A DNA stretch of 64,000 nt from Oryzias latipes (lineage: Eukaryota; Chordata; Actinopteri; Beloniformes; Adrianichthyidae), in NCBI RefSeq assembly GCF_002234675.1, contig NC_019876.2, positions 11,529,245 through 11,593,244 on the forward strand. The letters are read 5' to 3'. The position numbers and the translations under genes are program-made. Below, piece after piece: positions 1 through 9,759 of this stretch; within the stretch, counting starts at the first letter, position 1, and each line of letters opens with the position of its first letter. The notes below the pieces were generated by a model. The model worked only from the letters and a program-made list of their open reading frames with translations, was not told the origin of the DNA and did not search any database.

Positions 1-119
1 GGCTTCCTGGGTGCATCTTCAGGAGGGTTGTTCAGCATCTGTTTTCAGAGATAAAATATACGTTAAGATGGAAAAAAAAAATGCTTTCCTTAAGAGGAAA
101 AGTGACACGGATAGCTCAC

Positions 120-284
120 CTCTATTGCTTTCTGCGCTTGTTCTTCATTCTCAAATTCAACAAAGGCAAAACCCTTGGAGTCGCCCGTTGTCCTGTATCT
201 GGGAATGCTCACATACGTCACATTCCCGCATTTGGAGAACACCCTTTCTATCCAGCTGTGGGAAACATCCTTGGGCAGAAGTTC
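120..284 (-). CDS. larp7: larp7 coding exon 4 (RRM1)
   Basis: 165 bp, phase 0 at both ends, acceptor ttttccaag, donor gtgagc. Encodes [20 protein letters not shown] through [18 protein letters not shown], an RRM with its RNP1 strand. The next exon is off the window. Confidence 0.92.
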
Positions 285-1931
285 CTTGGAAAATTTGAAA
301 GAAAATCAGTAAATATGTGTAAGGCTTGAATTATGTTTTTAAGCCAAGCGAAGGCGACAACAGAAGACGTCGTTTTACCACGTAGACAGTGCAGCTGTCG
401 CTGTTGATGGGTGGGTCACCAAGCGGCTGTTGACGTCTTACTTTGTTTCCCTCCAGGTTAACCTAACACGCAAAAGAAAAACGAAACCCAACTCATTCAA
501 GGGGCCGAAGTGAAATCAAAGCTAGAACGAACTGCTAATAAGGCTGGGAGTGGGGTTAAACGGCCTACAGGCGCCAATCACACCCACCCTCGCTGTTCCC
601 TTTTGACAGCCCTTACTGGGCGGTTGCTACATGCTTAAAATAAAAGCAGTTCATTTAAAAACAATTCCTTATATATCTATACAAAATCATATTTAAGAAT
701 TTGATTTATTGGAAGAGTATGGACACACCCTCGACGTTTAGCTTTTGAGAGAGTTACATTTATTGTTAAAAAAAAAGAAAAAACCTTCAAACTTTAGTGG
801 AATCCTTATAGAGGTTTTTTCTCCTTTGTGTATATTTTTTATATATACATATTACTTTTAACGCCAGAATTGAAATGTTTTGTTGTGATGTTGTTTAAAG
901 CTTTGAAAAAACAATGACAATAAAGATATAAAAAAAAGGAAGAATTAGATTTATTCAATATAACTTTGTGTAAAACTGATACTAAAACATCTTTTTTTAT
1001 TATTGTAATTTGGTTAATATTTTTGGCAGGATTTAAATGATTAGCTTTCAAAAAACACAACAAAAAAGAAATACTTCATTTTTGCCTAATACTATTCCAT
1101 TTGGATCTTTATACAAAGACAAACATATTTAATTCTAAGTTAATTATTAGATCATTTTAGGAATTTTATTTTTCATTAATGGTTGTTTTTTTAACTTCAC
1201 CCCAATTTTTTGCTTTATAAAAAATACTTAAATCTAATCTTTAATTCCCTTTAAAAAGTAATAAAGCTATTAAACTCAGATGATGTATCTGTTTATTTGC
1301 CTTTTTTGCTTTTCATTATTTTTTTTAATCGCTGTTTTTATTATTAAATTGTATTCCTTTTTTTCTCTGAATTTTATTTTTACTGCATTTGGATGCTGAT
1401 GTCTGCTGCTTGGTTTTTGTTCCAGTTTTGTATTTTTGGGAGGTTTTGGTTTCCATGGAGTTTGTGATTTTAACCTACTACGTCTTCTGTGACTTTGGAT
1501 TAGTCAACAAAACACAGCCCTGCATCCAAGTAACAACATTTACCTCAACTAGAGTGGAATTTTTCAGCGCCCTGGCAATGAGCTTTGGATCCGTTGTCAG
1601 CTTCTTCATTCGATTGAAGCCCGTCAACACAGATATGTCAACATCTGAAAGGGGATTCACACGGAGGTTAGAGATCCTAACCCCTGGAAAAATCACACTA
1701 TCCTCATCTTGACGGCTCCTTACATCCATCATCAGACTCCTCTATAATCTTTTTCAGGAAACGGTCCTTGTGGAGGTTTGCATCTCCAAACCAGAACTCC
1801 ACCTGCTTCTTCACGTCTCCCAGCAGCTGTTTGACCCGGTACCTCTTCTTCTTCTCTGTCTCAAGTTTCAGCTTGTCGCTGGGTGCAGCGGCAGCACCGC
1901 CTCCACTTGCCTCCTTGTCTGTGTTAGTCAT
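120..1931 (-). CDS. larp7: La-related protein 7, 5' part of gene (four coding exons, continues off the left edge)
   Basis: LARP7 binds the 3' end of 7SK RNA in the nucleus and stabilises the 7SK snRNP that restrains P-TEFb. Four exons read on the minus strand: 1724-1931 (start ATG at 1931), 1544-1644, 379-462 and 120-284. Phases agree and give 186 continuous codons. The first exon carries the La motif core ([20 protein letters not shown]); the second continues it ([16 protein letters not shown], across the junction); the third has the linker [13 protein letters not shown] and TVYV; the fourth is most of RRM1, with SHSWIERVF and the RNP1-like KGFAFVEFE. All match the order in vertebrate LARP7. 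The C-terminal half, including the xRRM, lies outside the window. The ATG sits one base after a splice acceptor, so at least one untranslated exon lies upstream. An in-frame upstream ATG falls in intron sequence and was not used. Confidence 0.93.
379..462 (-). CDS. larp7: larp7 coding exon 3 (linker to RRM1)
   Basis: 84 bp, phase 0 at both ends, acceptor gcgtgttag, donor gtaaaa. Encodes [15 protein letters not shown]...TVYV, equivalent to the LEGTRIRRKKPLG..TVYV segment of human LARP7. Too short to show as a long ORF. Confidence 0.85.
1544..1644 (-). CDS. larp7: larp7 coding exon 2 (La motif, second half)
   Basis: Acceptor tttcag at 1645-1650; donor gtaaat below 1544. Encodes (Y)[31 protein letters not shown], closely matching LARP7 of other vertebrates. 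Ends in phase 0. Confidence 0.93.
1724..1931 (-). CDS. larp7: larp7 coding exon 1 (start codon, La motif)
   Basis: Acceptor ttttttag precedes G-ATG (ATG at 1931). The donor is gtaagg just below 1724, phase 1. Encodes [17 protein letters not shown], then the Lys-rich start of the La motif ending in ..IIEESDDG. Confidence 0.93.
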
Positions 1932-2481
1932 CCTAAAAAACAGAATCCCACACACTCATACAAAACCAAAATCCTGATTTTAAAAAATCTCCAAAAATAA
2001 AACTAAACCACATAATAGGAATTATCTTACTATGGTTTATTGTTTATTTGCTGCATTTGAGTCTTGGGGTTTACACACAAGACATTTTTGTAACCATAAC
2101 ACAATAAACAAATCTCATTCATATGTAAAGCAAAAAAAAAAAAAAATTGAAAAGCGAAAACAATAGAATTTCAGCAAAAACAGCTCTTAAGCCAAATCAC
2201 GGCTGTACGTCCGACTTTTTAAAACATGTATTCAGTAGTATTGTTGTTGAAAATAGTTATAAAAGCGAGCAAAGTTCCGCTTAACTGTCAATAAATTACT
2301 TTTAAAAATGTAGTTATTTTTGCAAACTTACCTGAGTAAAAGATATTATAAACATCAATTTAATACTAACATAACAAAAAATACAAAAACACTGCGGCTA
2401 ACGGACAAACATCACAGAATATTTCGAATGGAGACGTCGCACAATGATGTCGTCACAACTGTCCGCCAGGACGTTTATTCA

Positions 2482-2489
2482 ACTTCCGG
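2482..2489 (-). promoter_or_regulatory. ETS-type motif, candidate larp7 core promoter
   Basis: CCGGAAGT on the minus strand, the consensus ETS/GABP site common in TATA-less housekeeping promoters. It lies about 550 bp upstream of the larp7 start codon, in the region where an untranslated first exon is required. The surrounding 2,400-2,490 is richer in CpG than the AT-rich neighbourhood. Promoter function is inferred from position only. Confidence 0.35.
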
Positions 2490-2922
2490 TAAGTTCTATT
2501 ATATTGAGACGTACAAGAAAATTCAGCACCGATTAATGTGAAGAAAAAAAAATAACTTCATACTTTTAAGGAAAAAAGAAAAACTCAGCAACATTTTTAA
2601 AAATATATTTATTTAAATTTACGCAAAGTAGCAATAGAAAACATTCATTTCAAATGTAAACGAAATACAGGTAAAAAGATAGTTTCCAATCCAAGAAGTA
2701 CACATTTATTTATTTCTGTTGTTTTTTTGTCCTCTTTTTTGTGTAAACTAAACTACCCATGTCTTTATGTGACATAAGTAACTAGTTTTGATAAGTGACA
2801 TGGTCAATCTACCTATTAAGACGGTTAAAAAAAACAATAATAATAATAGTAAATAGTAACATGGATATGCCGAGATGTCGTCCTCGTAACAATTTTATTC
2901 TCTGTGTTTAAATAACGCGCAC

Positions 2923-2996
2923 GGCCGGTTAGCTCAGTTGGTTAGAGCGTGGTGCTAATAACGCCAAGGTCGCGGGTTCGATCCCCGTACGGGCCA
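2923..2996 (+). tRNA. tRNA-Ile (anticodon AAT)
   Basis: 74-nt cloverleaf with acceptor arms GGCCGGT/ACGGGCC in near-perfect pairing and discriminator A. It has an A box (TTAGCTCAGTTGG), a B box (GGTTCGATCCC) and the loop CTAATAA with anticodon AAT at 2957-2959. It is essentially identical to vertebrate tRNA-Ile-AAT, with no intron. A TTTT Pol III terminator follows at 3002-3005. Because it is intact, I call it a gene rather than a SINE head. Confidence 0.97.
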
Positions 2997-3389
2997 ACAT
3001 GTTTTGTATTAATGTCTGAGGTTATATGGTTTATATTTTTTATGACGTGATGTTTTCCTGGGCCCTGTTTCAGAAATGAGGTTAAGTGTAAACTCTGAGT
3101 GCGTTAACCCTGAAATCAGGGAAACCCTGGGTTTTCCGTTTCAAAATGGGAGGTTTGTTAAACCGGAGAAAGCAGAGTAAGTCAAACCCGTTTCTGAAAG
3201 ATAGGTAACTTATACTCGGAGTCAGCGTCCATAGTTACTTACGCTGTGAACCTAACCTGGTCGGGAGCAGGTTTTATTCTTTAAACTCAAGGTTTCTGCC
3301 GGTCCCCTCCCCTTTTTAAAGACGAAGCGGTATTTTTCGCTTTAACCTTCATTGCCCAAATTTCAGTCACACAGAGACAAGTGACAAGA

Positions 3390-3566
3390 ATGGCTTGTCC
3401 TTTTTTGGAGGACCCAATAGACGAGGAGGCTGCATTAATTCGTAGAGAATTACATTTACGTCGTGCGAGGATTTTGAGACCTAGACTCGATTTTTTGGCA
3501 TTTCCCCATACGTTTTTGTTTGAGCGTTACCGTTTTTCGTTGCAGTCAATTACATATATACAATGA
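3390..3566 (+). pseudogene. Harbinger transposase N-terminal remnant
   Basis: From ATG at 3390 the frame reads MACPFLEDPIDEEAALIRRE.., then RPRLDFLAFPHTFLFERYRF, the typical start of fish Harbinger transposases before the first intron or helix-turn-helix part. It then stops at 3566. The DDE catalytic region is missing, so it is not functional. Confidence 0.75.
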
Positions 3567-4138
3567 AAACAACATTAGATATGTATTGCTATGTAGATGT
3601 TTCATATGTCAAATATTGTCAACAAAGCCTACCTCCATGACATGCTCAAATTTGACCTGATTGAATTATGTTTTTATACTTCATTTTTAGCTGCTGCCAT
3701 GTTCTTTTAATTCCTGCAGGATTATTGCATCTACATGAAAATGAAATCAGGGACATTGAATTAGATTAATGTAACAATTACTTTTTGGAAACACAATTTG
3801 CTAGCACTGCTTACTTTCTTAATCCCATATATACCACTTGATCAATACAAGGGTAGACATAAGGTCACTTTTAAAAACACAATTGCATGTATTAATATTA
3901 AACTGACCAACGTTTGCAAGAGGGGAAGGTTAACAAAAAATTCCTCTAAACATTACCGACGTTAAATGCATTTTTCCCCCAGGTTTTCCCCCACACTGTG
4001 CAGCATTTCATGCAATTACACCAGGAATAACACTTCAAAAGTACACCTAAATATCGCCATTTTTTATTTCACACCTTACGCTATTTAAAAAGTTATTACA
4101 GCCAATATTTTATAACAATGATTTAAATGCAAACTTAC

Positions 4139-4307
4139 CTATTAACTTGAGCAGCTATGTTTTCAACGCTAACTGTCTCTGTTTTGCAGATGCAGCGGTG
4201 TTGCTTGTCTTCCTGAATATGTGCTCATATTCACTGTAACTCTGCAGCAGCACGTCAAGTTCAGCTGGCGAAAAATACGCAGACCTCTTTTTTTCCACGG
4301 TTGCCAT
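4139..4307 (-). pseudogene. Harbinger SANT/Myb-like accessory protein, first exon, frameshifted
   Basis: ATG at 4307 opens MATVEKKRSAYFSPAELDVL, then QSYSEYEHIFRKTSNTAA, characteristic of the Myb/SANT-like DNA-binding partner of Harbinger transposase. Near 4158 the expected Trp-Glu-Asn codons read TTGAAAAC, one base short. This creates an early stop although a good donor (gtaagt at 4138) follows. The break shows the copy is dead. Confidence 0.7.
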
Positions 4308-4774
4308 GGTGACTCGTAATATCTGCGCTCCATTGATAATGGCTTCTTATAGTCGCGGTGCGCACGCTTAACTCCGAATCAGTCCACTCAGAATTGATCG
4401 ACCTAACTCCGATCAGGTTCTCTGAAACAGAAAACTCTGAGTTGTTAATCTCTCGATTGACCAACTCAGAGTTCAAGTTTAACCTCAGAGTTGGTTGAAC
4501 CTCCTTTCTGAAACAGGCCCCTGGAGTTATAGCAGCAATGTCTACTATATGATTAAGTGGAGCAAATCAAAGATACTTCAGGCCACCAAACTTTACCTCA
4601 AGAGCAATTGTCAATAAGATATTTAACCTGAAAATAAAGAACCCCTGTTGTGCATTGAGCATCCCCATTATTTCAAATATAACTTTTTAAAACTTTAAAC
4701 AAACAGTAAACTAAAATATAAGCATATACAACATATAACACATCCCATTTGCACATCCTTACAGCTCTTTCCAA

Positions 4775-5090
4775 TCAGATGAAAAGGCTGTCAAACTTTT
4801 TGAGTTTCTTGCACATGTCATCCTCAACGCAGCTTTCCATTCTGTTCTTGATGAGTTCTGACAGTTTCCTGTAGAAAGCCTTTGCCCACCGACATTCTAA
4901 GCATTGTGCTGATATGTTGCAAACTTTGTGGAGCACCGTAACTAACTTCTCATTGCCGCTGACCTCACAACGTTTAAGTACCCATTCTCCCCATGCCTCC
5001 CACATGTCATCATCTGTGAAATTCACTGTAATGCTTTCTTGGATATTTACAGACTCTGGATCTGTGTTATACAAATCATTCCATATGGCT
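4775..5090 (-). CDS. NLR exon 6: unrecognised C-terminal block
   Basis: Acceptor ccctccag; stop TGA at 4775-4777. The 104 residues are rich in Trp, Cys, Lys and Glu (DDDMWEAWGEWVLKRCEVS, then LVTVLHKVCNISAQCLECRW) and look helical. There is no leucine-repeat spacing and no B30.2 motif. I recognise no family. Confidence 0.75.
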
Positions 5091-8000
5091 CTGGAGGGAA
5101 AGGAGACCAAAAAAGATTAAAAAACACAAATTCAATAGACATTCACTGTATTTGTGCTGCTAAAATCCAAACACTTACACAACTGTTTTTAGAGGCTCTG
5201 GGGTCAAGTTTTTGAGTGACAGCAGACCTTCGTGGGTCACTCGATTTCCCTCCATCCTGTGCAAACAAGAGAGAAAATTCAAAAGTGAAATTTTAACATA
5301 TTTAAAATGAATTCCACTGGGTGTTAAACAACTGTTTAGATCAGGCATGTCCAAAGTCCGGCTGGTGGGAAAAATGCAGCCCGCATTCATATATGCACCA
5401 GGCTCCTCTGATAAAATGAATAATAAGCGGCCTCCAGCATTTTTTCAAAAAACCGTGGGTTCGATTTCTTGATTGTTTTTGGCTAAATTACATTTTGAGC
5501 CGTTGTAAACCTGTGGCAACACCAAAACAGAGTCCTGTGACATTTCTAGTTTCTAAAATGGTTTCTAAAATGTCAACTGCAAAAAAAAAAAAAAACGAAA
5601 GTACACAATGACCAGGACAAGTGGAAACTGCCGTATGGTTTTTTTTGTGAAATATGAAAAAAACTGTCTTCCTAATGGACTGTAGGCTGAGGCTGTTTTT
5701 GAAGATTCCAATGTTTATCAAGAGAGACTCTAAGACAACACATGCTAACTACAACAAGCTAACTGGGAATGAACAGTGCAAAAGATTGACAAGTTGACAG
5801 TAATTTTGGAATTGAATGGCCGTGGTGGGGGGGTAGGGGAGTTGTCATCTGATCAGTACATTGCAGGTTCAATTCCCGCCTTGCCAGCCCATGTGTCAAA
5901 GTGTCCTTTGCCTCTGGAACCTCTGGGAGTTTGGTGTCAGTGAATGGGACTGTAACTGGTAAATTGCTTTGGGCCTTTCAGGAAGGCTCTATACAAGGGT
6001 CATTTACCATAAAATGTTCATTATATAATGAATTTTCATTTTATGGTATTTAAATAGTTCAAATAACTGCACCCCTGGTTTAGACCTTAACAGCTTCAAA
6101 TATGTCAAAGACACTTTCTTACCACAGCTCTTTAAGTGTTTTCTTCACTTGTATGGCATTACAAAGCTCCTGTAGTTCTTCATCGCCTATTTCCGACCAT
6201 CCAAGCCTTGACAAAGAATGGAAAACATAAAGCGTCATCTGAGACACAGCAGCTTTACTCTTTACCACCAGAGATGTTGCTGGCAACAATCAAATATCAC
6301 ACATTCTCTGACATACCATAACTCTTTGACCGTTTACGCGATCAACTTAAATTGTTGATTGCAATTGTTGATTGCGTAGGCACTTCTCTACTGTAAAGTG
6401 TTGCACATCAGCCCAAAGCTGCTTTTCTGTGCTTCAAAATCCGCTGGAATTACGTTCAATCCCTTAGTGGTTGAAGAGTTACGGTAGTCGGAAGAACGTC
6501 AACACTGGAGGTGAAGCTCTGGTGTTGACGGGTTAAACTTGAGAAGGTCTTCTGTATTTTGAACAAATCTTACCCAAGGTAGGTGATTGTGTCTGAAAGT
6601 TTCAGCACATCTGCAATGACCTGAACTGCACCCATGTCAAGGTTGTTTTCTCCTAGCCTTGAAGACAAAGCTGTGTAGTAAGCAGAGGAGCTCTAACCCT
6701 ACAGGCTCATTAGAGGGTAAAAACAAAAATTTACCTGGAACTCACCAAAGGCTCTCACATCTAACCAAGAGTGGTTGAATATCTCTCAGTGCATCACAGC
6801 TGACTCCAGTTCCAGTGAGATCCAGCTCAGATATTTGGCCCTTTGTTAGATTTAGGAAGTACTTTAAGGCATTGTAATCCGTCTGAGAAAGCGTCTCATC
6901 GCTGACATTTATTTGTAGTTTCTCTGGCTGCACCGCCAGGGCTAATGAAGGGTCTTGTTGCTCAAAAAGACAGTGTAAAGAGTTAAGAATATGAGCTCCG
7001 TTTTCACAAAACCTTGTGAGATCTGAGACAATTTTTTGGCGGAAGGCTTCAGCTTTTTCTTTGCAGCAACACAATCCAACTTGCCTCCCTAGGACAGTCG
7101 CATTCCGGTTGGACAAGATTCCCGACAGGAAGCGATAAAACAGGTCCAAGTGGCCGTTTGTCGCCTCCCCAAGACTGGATTTGCTCAGAGGATCGACGGG
7201 TAAAGGTTGGTCCGTCACTGCACAGTAAAGTGCAGCAAAAAACTCTTGAATAGTGAGGTGGGCGAAGGAGAAAACGTCCTCTGTGTAGCCGGGCTTTTGT
7301 GCGACCATTTTGTCCAGGAAGGTGCTCAGAAAACCGCATCCCTCTAAAGCTGCGACTTCTTGGTCGCTGCCGTAGAACAGAGTTTGGTGCTCCATCAGCT
7401 TTCGGTAGGCAAGTTTACCCAATTTCAGCACAATGTCAGAAAACTGCTGGGCGGTTCCTTGGTGGTCTGTCCAAGCTCCCCTTTGTGTGTGAGAATGAAT
7501 CATGGCGACGAGATAATGGACATAGATATCGGTCATGGTCTTTGGGCTTTCTCCAGAAAGATCTTTACTCTGTTTTAGGATGCAGCAAACAATGCAACAA
7601 AAGGCAGGTATGAAGCACAGGGTCAACAAAAGCTCATTGGCTGAGACTGCTGCAAACATGCTGCTAGCTAGTGCAGGATCTTGAAAGTATCGTGAAAAGA
7701 AATCACAAACTTCTGCCAGAGAAAAACCAGTGATGAGAACAAAGCGGTCAACGCAGCCCACTGGGATGTGGTTGGTAGCAGCGGGCCGACTCGTGAGTAA
7801 GACGGAAGCCCTCGGCAGCAGTTCACCGAACAACAAACTTCCCAAAATATCCGTTAGCGCTGCTTCCTCATCCGGCTCGTTCACAAACACGTCGGCATCG
7901 CAGTTCCTGTATTGTCTGAACTCGTCAAAACCGTCCAGGATGATCAGCAGTTTGTCATCACAGGCGAGGATGTTGTCCAGTACTTTAGAGAGGTGTTTGT

Positions 8001-9759
8001 TTTTGCGCAGAACTAAATCTCTGAAGTTTGTAGGTTCCTCAACAAGGTTCAAGTCTCGAAAGCTCATGTGAATAATGAAGTCAAACGCCAGGTAGTCCTC
8101 GCTTCCCCCAAAGTCGAAGAGGATTTTCTGCACCAGCATGGTTTTCCCGATCCCCGCCACTCCTGTCACCAGAACTTTCTTGACTGGACGCGCTCCATTT
8201 GCTCTGGAGAACAGTTCTGAGGGTGCGATTGTCCTCTGTGCCACCGACCTCTGCTGCAAACACAACCGCTTCTGTCCAAAAGTGAGGACCTCATGCTTTT
8301 TGATCTCCAACACCTGGTGTCCGTCAACAAGCAGGAGGTTGACGTATTGTTTCAGAAAAAGGATTTTCTCGCCATGTCGGCTGTTGTGAAAGAGCATGCT
8401 CTCACTCCTCCGCCTCAAAATGTCCTTGTGCTTTTGGCGAACTTTGTTGTACTCTGTAAAGCAAAAGCATATTCATTCTTTGCTTTAAAGACCCACTCTG
8501 ATGAAACACAGTTTTTTTTTTTCATGTTCTTGTGTTATTTTTTTCCACGATGGAGACATTTATAAAGGAAATTAAGCACAAAATTGCATTTCTAAATATT
8601 TCTATTTTCAAATTGTGAATCAGGAGCAAAAAAAATGGGGTGTAAAAAAGATTGTCTAATTCGCGCTTTTACAGAAAAGACACTGGTTTATATTTTATTG
8701 TTATTATAAATAGAAAAGATTTTTTATGGCACAAACAGAACAAAGAAAATAGCCTTTCTTTTAAAATATGAAATATATTTTGACAGAGGTCACTTCCTTT
8801 CAAAATAAAAGACACCTTGTCTCATCATCAAATATAGAGCAAATTTAGCAGGTAGTGTAGGGATGGGGGGGGGGGGGGGGCGCTACGGTTTATGGGGCAT
8901 CTCAGCCAGAAATTTGTTAATCTAACTAACAAAAATTAAATCACACCCAATTAAGTGGCGCTTATCATATTGTACCGCATTGTATTATTGTATTTTTCAG
9001 ACCTTAGGGCATCCTTGAATTTGATCAAAAATAGAAAATTTTCCCTATTATCCAGTGCGTCTTCAGGATATATTCTGGCTGTGCTTACTTACCTCAAACT
9101 GGTTTTCTGTGCTAAACTGTGCTCAAAAATCTGTCAAAATGTTTGGTCGAACTATGAAGTCGAACTGCTTGGTGGATCGTTGGGGCATTATGGCTACTAT
9201 GGTCAGAAGCCTTGCAGGGTGATAAATTACTGTACATTTTTTAGTTTTCTTTAGTTTTTACTTTTACAGTTACTTTTTAAAATTAAAAACTTGTTTTTTA
9301 ACCAGAGAGCCACAATAGAGGGGTAAAACAGCTGCATGTGGCTCCAGAGTCACAGGACGCAGAGCCCTGTTCTAGCATTAAGGGACGTTTTTACTAACAG
9401 CAACTCATGACTATAGGGGATCTTTAAAAGATACTGCATCTCTGCGTGTGGTGTCACATACCTAAACACTGCAGCCCTGCTGCTTTGGCTTCGTTAGAAA
9501 CCTGATGATGACTTTTGATGGAGAGAAAAAGCTGCGCCGCCTCCTCGCCTTTGCACTCCAGAATGTCCAGCACCTTCCGGACTCTTCCTCGGCATCCCGG
9601 GTGTCCCAGCACATCCTCGCGGTCGTCTCGAGTGAACACCTCCTGAGTCACTAAAACCTCCAGCAGAGAGTCGATCTGCTCCTCCAGTTCATCCACAAGG
9701 GAAACTCTCAGCCTTCTTATTGCTGTCAAACTGGAGTTAGGAGCATCCTTTTCAAACAT
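4775..9759 (-). CDS. CARD-NACHT-LRR receptor (NLRC/NOD-type), six exons, 855 aa
   Basis: Cytosolic NOD-like receptors sense microbial or danger signals, oligomerise through NACHT and recruit partners through CARD. Exons on minus: 9462-9759, 6746-8453, 6574-6657, 6123-6206, 5179-5256 and 4775-5090. All junctions are GT-AG, phases agree, and the sum is 2,568 bp (855 codons plus stop). Residues 1-99 are a CARD (RVRKVLDILECKGEEAAQLF, much like NOD1). NACHT has Walker A GVAGIGKT at about 197-204, Walker B LLIILDGFDEF at about 268-278 and a LLTSR sensor at about 318. Three LRR-coding exons of 84, 84 and 78 bp follow, then a 104-residue end with no LRR pattern. NOD1 and NOD2 have many more LRR exons. 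I cannot assign an ortholog: a NOD1/NLRC4-like minimal NLR is the best description. It is intact and not obviously a pseudogene. Confidence 0.87.
5179..5256 (-). CDS. NLR exon 5: leucine-rich repeat, shortened
   Basis: 78 bp, two codons shorter than a standard unit. Encodes MEGNRVTHEGLLSLKNLTPE..LKTVV. Acceptor tgcacag, donor gtaagt. Confidence 0.8.
5343..5505. mobile_element. hAT-type MITE fragment
   Basis: Starts CAGGCATGTCCAAAGTCCGG, a well-known terminus of fish hAT non-autonomous elements. The right end is not clear. It lies in intron 4 of the NLR gene. Confidence 0.5.
5818..6012 (+). repeat. tRNA-derived SINE, internally deleted
   Basis: A B box GGTTCAATTCCC at 5866-5877 sits in a degraded tRNA-like head. 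The fish SINE body follows (AAAGTGTCCTTTG.., TGAATGGGACTGTAACTGG) and then the tail TCATTTACCAT. It lies in NLR intron 4. Confidence 0.6.
6123..6206 (-). CDS. NLR exon 4: leucine-rich repeat
   Basis: 84 bp, phase 2 to 2. Encodes (G)LGWSEIGDEELQELCNAI..LKELW, an LRR of ribonuclease-inhibitor type. Acceptor gtcaag, donor gtaaga. Confidence 0.83.
6295..6538. repeat. Inverted-repeat MITE, family B, copy 1
   Basis: Has TAACTCTTTGACCGTTTACG near the left and the inverted GGTTGAAGAGTTACGGTAGTC near the right, ending in GGGTTAAA. Similar sequence occurs near 25258, 46575, 48400, 54100 and 59660. Lies in NLR intron 3. Confidence 0.65.
6574..6657 (-). CDS. NLR exon 3: leucine-rich repeat
   Basis: 84 bp, phase 2 to 2, the standard one-repeat-per-exon unit of vertebrate NLRs. 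Encodes (W)LGENNLDMGAVQVIADVL..ITYLG. Acceptor cttcaag, donor gtaaga. Confidence 0.85.
6746..8453 (-). CDS. NLR exon 2: NACHT and helical domains
   Basis: 1,708 bp. Acceptor tgctttacag before 8453; donor gtgagt below 6746. It encodes 568 full codons with Walker A, Walker B, the sensor arginine and downstream winged-helix/HD2-like sequence (DIYVHYLVAMI, FSFAHLTIQEFFAALY). It ends where the first LRR begins (SELDLTGTGVSCDALRDIQP). A single large NACHT exon is usual for NLRs. Confidence 0.92.
8484..8640 (-). repeat. MITE family A, truncated copy 1
   Basis: Terminal TTTAAAGACCCACTCTGATG, then sequence matching the 26,600-26,700 copy in reverse (ATTGCATTTCTAAATATTTC). It begins only about 30 bp from the acceptor of the NLR NACHT exon. 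Confidence 0.65.
8864..8880 (+). repeat. Poly-G tract
   Basis: A run of about 15 G after GATGGG. Length may be unreliable in assembly. Confidence 0.85.
8985..9240. repeat. Dispersed DNA element fragment, family D
   Basis: Similar to a common fish repeat of the GACTATAAGGCGC type: TTTTTCAGACCTTAGGGCAT, then CTTGCAGGGTGATAAATTAC. A second piece of the same family lies at 52,765-53,290. In NLR intron 1. Confidence 0.45.
9462..9759 (-). CDS. NLR exon 1: CARD
   Basis: ATG at 9759; the donor gtatgt lies below 9462, phase 1. The 99 residues are predicted helical and end in the CARD signature VRKVLDILECKGEEAAQLFL. No upstream in-frame coding sequence was seen. Confidence 0.85.

Larger units (their letters stand above)
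3061..4521. mobile_element. PIF/Harbinger DNA transposon, decayed, with remnants of both genes
   Basis: Terminal inverted repeats read GGCCCTGTTTCAGAAA on the left and, reversed, GGGCCTGTTTCAGAAA on the right, with subterminal AACTCTGAG-type repeats on both sides. A 3-bp CTG flanks both ends (3058-3060 and 4522-4524), a likely target-site duplication. The interior carries the start of a HARBI1-like transposase on plus and a SANT/Myb-like accessory protein on minus, the usual divergent pair of this superfamily. At 1.46 kb it is far shorter than an autonomous copy, and the transposase catalytic exons are absent. Confidence 0.85.

Noticed and set aside
1932..1955. Upstream in-frame ATG extending larp7
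   Set aside because: The extra residues come from the intron and polypyrimidine tract before the acceptor at 1933-1934.
7049..8389. Multiple plus- and minus-strand ORFs of 60-113 codons
   Set aside because: Shadows of the NLR NACHT exon in other frames.
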